From the NCBI GenBank assembly GCA_025359585.1, contig JANYFX010000646.1, positions 1-8,487 on the forward strand: a DNA stretch of 8,487 nt, read 5' to 3'. The translations under genes and the position numbers were made by a program. Numbering within the stretch: the stretch's first letter is position 1; every line of letters starts with the position of its first letter. Below, piece after piece: positions 6,749-8,487 of this stretch. This DNA comes from Rhizobacter sp. GTDB taxonomy: Bacteria; Pseudomonadota; Gammaproteobacteria; Burkholderiales; Burkholderiaceae_C. Under the pieces are notes generated by a model, which saw only the letters and a list, made by a program, of their open reading frames with translations, made no database searches and was not told the origin of the DNA.

Positions 6749-7369
6749 TCACGCGTGACTCGCCGGGCGCGTAGCGGGGTGTGTCCATGCGTGCCACAAG
6801 GAACGCAGCTCGTCGCCGAGCTGGTCGGGCGAGATGGCTTCGTTGAAGATGACCGCGTCGGCGCAGGCACGGCGCTGGCCGCGGGTGGCTTGACGGGCAA
6901 TGACGGCTTGGACGGCGTCGGCAGTCCACCCCGAACGCGCGACCACCCGGGTGACCTGTGTGGTCTCGGCGCAATCGACCACGAGCACCTTGTGCACGCG
7001 CGCCCGCCAGCGCCCCGACTCGACCAGCAAGGGCACGTCGAAGACGATCACGGGCGCTGCGCTGGCCTCGGCCTGAAGCTCGGCTTCGACGCCGATCAGC
7101 GGGTGCAGGATCGCCTCGAGGCGGCGCCGCGCCGTGTCGTCCGAAAACGCCAGCGCGCGCATGCGCTCACGGTCCAGGCCGCCGGCGGCGTCGATGAACT
7201 CGGCGCCGAAGGCCTTGCGAATGCTTTCCATGGCGGCACCGCCGGGCAGTGCAATCTGGCGTGCGATCGCGTCGGTATCGACAAGCGTGGCACCCAAGCC
7301 CGCGAGCAGCGCAGCGACCGTGCTCTTGCCGCTGCCGATGCCGCCGGTCAGGCCGATCCGCAGCGCCAT
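6749..7369 (-). CDS. coaE: Dephospho-CoA kinase
   Basis: CoaE performs the last step of coenzyme A synthesis, phosphorylating the 3' hydroxyl of the ribose of dephospho-CoA with ATP in the cytoplasm. The 206-residue protein begins with the Walker A loop GGIGSGKST at residues 9-17, followed by VDTDAIAR (30-37, with the conserved Asp31 and Asp33), LHPLI at 88-92, and FDVPLLVE at 110-117, a family hallmark. The C-terminal ADAVIFN at 170-176 matches the family's conserved (A)D.VI.N motif. The length is normal (about 200). It starts 13 bases after the pilD stop, with a purine-rich GAAGAGG upstream as a possible ribosome binding site, and the pilD-coaE-zapD order is conserved in many beta- and gammaproteobacteria. 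Confidence 0.96.
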   Translation of the reverse strand: MALRIGLTGGIGSGKSTVAALLAGLGATLVDTDAIARQIALPGGAAMESIRKAFGAEFIDAAGGLDRERMRALAFSDDTARRRLEAILHPLIGVEAELQAEASAAPVIVFDVPLLVESGRWRARVHKVLVVDCAETTQVTRVVARSGWTADAVQAVIARQATRGQRRACADAVIFNEAISPDQLGDELRSLWHAWTHPATRPASHA

Positions 7370-7382
7370 CTCACGGGCCTCT

Positions 7383-8249
7383 TCAAGCCCAGCCGAGCCA
7401 GCGCAGCACGCGGGTCTGGCCGGCCAGCGTCACGACGAGGGCGGCGCCCGCGAGGAACGGGCCGAAAGGCACATAGCGGCCTTCGCGCAACTGGCCGCCG
7501 AATTTCATGCCGATGCCCACGATCGCGCCGATGATCGACGCCGCAAGCACCACCGGGAGAATCATCTTCAGCCCGAGCCAGGCACCCAGCGCGGCCAGCA
7601 ACTTGAAGTCGCCGAAGCCCATACCTTCCTTGCCGGTCGTGAGCTTGAACAGCCAGTAGACGGTCCACAGCGACAGGTAACCGGCGACCGTGCCCCAGAG
7701 CGCACTGTCCAGCGGAAGGGTCCAGCCCAGTGCACTGGCGACCAGGCCGGCCCAGAGCAGCGGCAGCGTCAGGCTGTCGGGCAGCAGCGTGGTGTCCCAG
7801 TCGATGCCGGCCAGCGCCACCAAGGTGGCGGCGAAGCCGCACCACAGCAGCGTGCTCGGCACCGCGCCGAAGTGCCAGCCCAGCGCTGCGAAGAGTGCGC
7901 CGGTGAACAGCTCGATCAACGGGTAACGCGCCGAAATGTGCGTCTTGCAGGCCGAGCAGCGGCCGCGCAACCAGGCATAGCTCAGGATGGGGATGTTTTC
8001 ATGCCACCGAATCGCGTGCCCGCACGACGGGCAACGCGAGGCGGGTGTCGACAGCGTGATCGGCGCAGGGGGCTCGATCTGCAGCTCCAGCGTCTCGGCA
8101 CTGTCGATCTTCCAGCTGCGTTCCATCATCAACGGAACGCGATGAATGACGACGTTCAGGAAGCTGCCGATGAGCAGGCCCACCAGGGCCAGGAACGGGG
8201 GAGACAGCAGCAGTTCGACGACCTGCGCGTCGATCAGATCGACCAGCAT
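7383..8249 (-). CDS. pilD: Type IV prepilin peptidase / N-methyltransferase PilD
   Basis: PilD is an inner-membrane aspartic protease (family A24) that cuts the leader from type IV prepilins and type II secretion pseudopilins and methylates the new N-terminus. The 288-residue protein has a first membrane segment at about 16-37 containing the family motif GSFLNVVIHRVP, a cytoplasmic zinc domain with C73/C76 and C98/C101 (two CxxC pairs), and then about six hydrophobic segments. The catalytic aspartates are expected in GIDWDTTLLPD (Asp150 the likely one) and in GMGFGD (Asp214). Both the peptidase and the methyltransferase domain are complete. The gene starts 7 bases after the pilC stop and has no clear Shine-Dalgarno sequence, so it probably relies on translational coupling. 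The next gene, coaE, follows after 13 bases. Confidence 0.96.
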   Translation of the reverse strand: MLVDLIDAQVVELLLSPPFLALVGLLIGSFLNVVIHRVPLMMERSWKIDSAETLELQIEPPAPITLSTPASRCPSCGHAIRWHENIPILSYAWLRGRCSACKTHISARYPLIELFTGALFAALGWHFGAVPSTLLWCGFAATLVALAGIDWDTTLLPDSLTLPLLWAGLVASALGWTLPLDSALWGTVAGYLSLWTVYWLFKLTTGKEGMGFGDFKLLAALGAWLGLKMILPVVLAASIIGAIVGIGMKFGGQLREGRYVPFGPFLAGAALVVTLAGQTRVLRWLGWA

Positions 8250-8256
8250 CGACGGG

Positions 8257-8487
8257 TCAGACGACTTGACCGAGTTTGAAGATGGGCAGGTACATCGAGA
8301 CCACGATGCCGCCGATCAGCGTGCCCAGAATCACGATGATGAAAGGCTCCATCAGGCTCGACAGACCCTTCACCGCTTCATCGACCTCGTCTTCATAGAA
8401 CTCCGCTGCCTTGCCGAGCATCTGGTCGAGCGAACCCGACTCTTCACCGATCGCGCACATCTGGATCACCATGGTCGGGAAGACGCC
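8257..8487 (-). CDS. pilC: Type IV pilus assembly platform protein PilC, C-terminal part (cut by window edge)
   Basis: Only the last 76 residues are in the window; the reading frame is open to the edge. The fragment holds the T2SSF-domain motif CAIGEESGSLDQML, a helical acidic stretch (AAEFYEDEVDEAVKGL), the segment LSSLMEPFIIVILG and a final membrane helix GTLIGGIVVSMYLPIFKL, all typical of the C-terminus of PilC/GspF proteins. PilC sits in the inner membrane and links the assembly and retraction ATPases to the growing pilus. Because pilD follows after 7 bases, this is assigned to the type IV pilus rather than to type II secretion GspF. An ATG within the fragment at 8472 is internal and not the start. 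Confidence 0.93.
   Translation of the reverse strand, partial: GVFPTMVIQMCAIGEESGSLDQMLGKAAEFYEDEVDEAVKGLSSLMEPFIIVILGTLIGGIVVSMYLPIFKLGQVV

Noticed and set aside
6668..8279. Long plus-strand open frames opposite coaE and pilD
   Set aside because: coaE and pilD have complete catalytic motifs on the minus strand; the opposite frames show only biased composition.

Overview
The window is high-GC, gene-dense bacterial chromosome. The codon use, the cluster order pilC-pilD-coaE-zapD-yacG and the storage-lipid genes fit a betaproteobacterium of the order Burkholderiales, perhaps near Rubrivivax, Leptothrix or Methylibium. The genus is my inference; only the broad group is well supported. I see no rRNA, tRNA, CRISPR array, insertion sequence or phage gene.

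Left part, plus strand (75-4965): four closely spaced genes that look like one operon for neutral-lipid metabolism. They are an acyl-CoA synthetase with a TTG start, a bifunctional wax ester synthase/diacylglycerol acyltransferase (WS/DGAT) with an extra basic C-terminal tail, an alpha/beta hydrolase with a full Ser-Asp-His triad, and a small helix-turn-helix protein with a basic N-terminus. The synthetase activates fatty acids to acyl-CoA, the WS/DGAT esterifies them, and the hydrolase could release them again. The last gene could regulate the pathway or act at lipid inclusions.

Middle (5080-5679, plus strand): a HAD-superfamily hydrolase of unknown substrate, after a 114-base gap and probably with its own promoter. 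It ends only 10 bases from the end of the convergent yacG. An inverted repeat with 8-base arms spans both stop codons and may be a shared terminator.

Right part, minus strand (8487 down to 5690): the 3' end of pilC (type IV pilus inner-membrane platform), then pilD (prepilin peptidase), coaE (dephospho-CoA kinase), zapD (FtsZ-associated division protein) and yacG (zinc-finger gyrase inhibitor). This is a well-known proteobacterial housekeeping arrangement. The gaps are 7, 13 and about 82 bases, then an ATGA overlap. A short GC-rich palindrome lies between coaE and zapD.

There is no clear novel defence system or mobile system. The most interesting item is the lipid operon, in which both the acyltransferase and the small HTH protein carry Lys/Arg/Ala-rich segments like those that tie storage granules to DNA in other bacteria.
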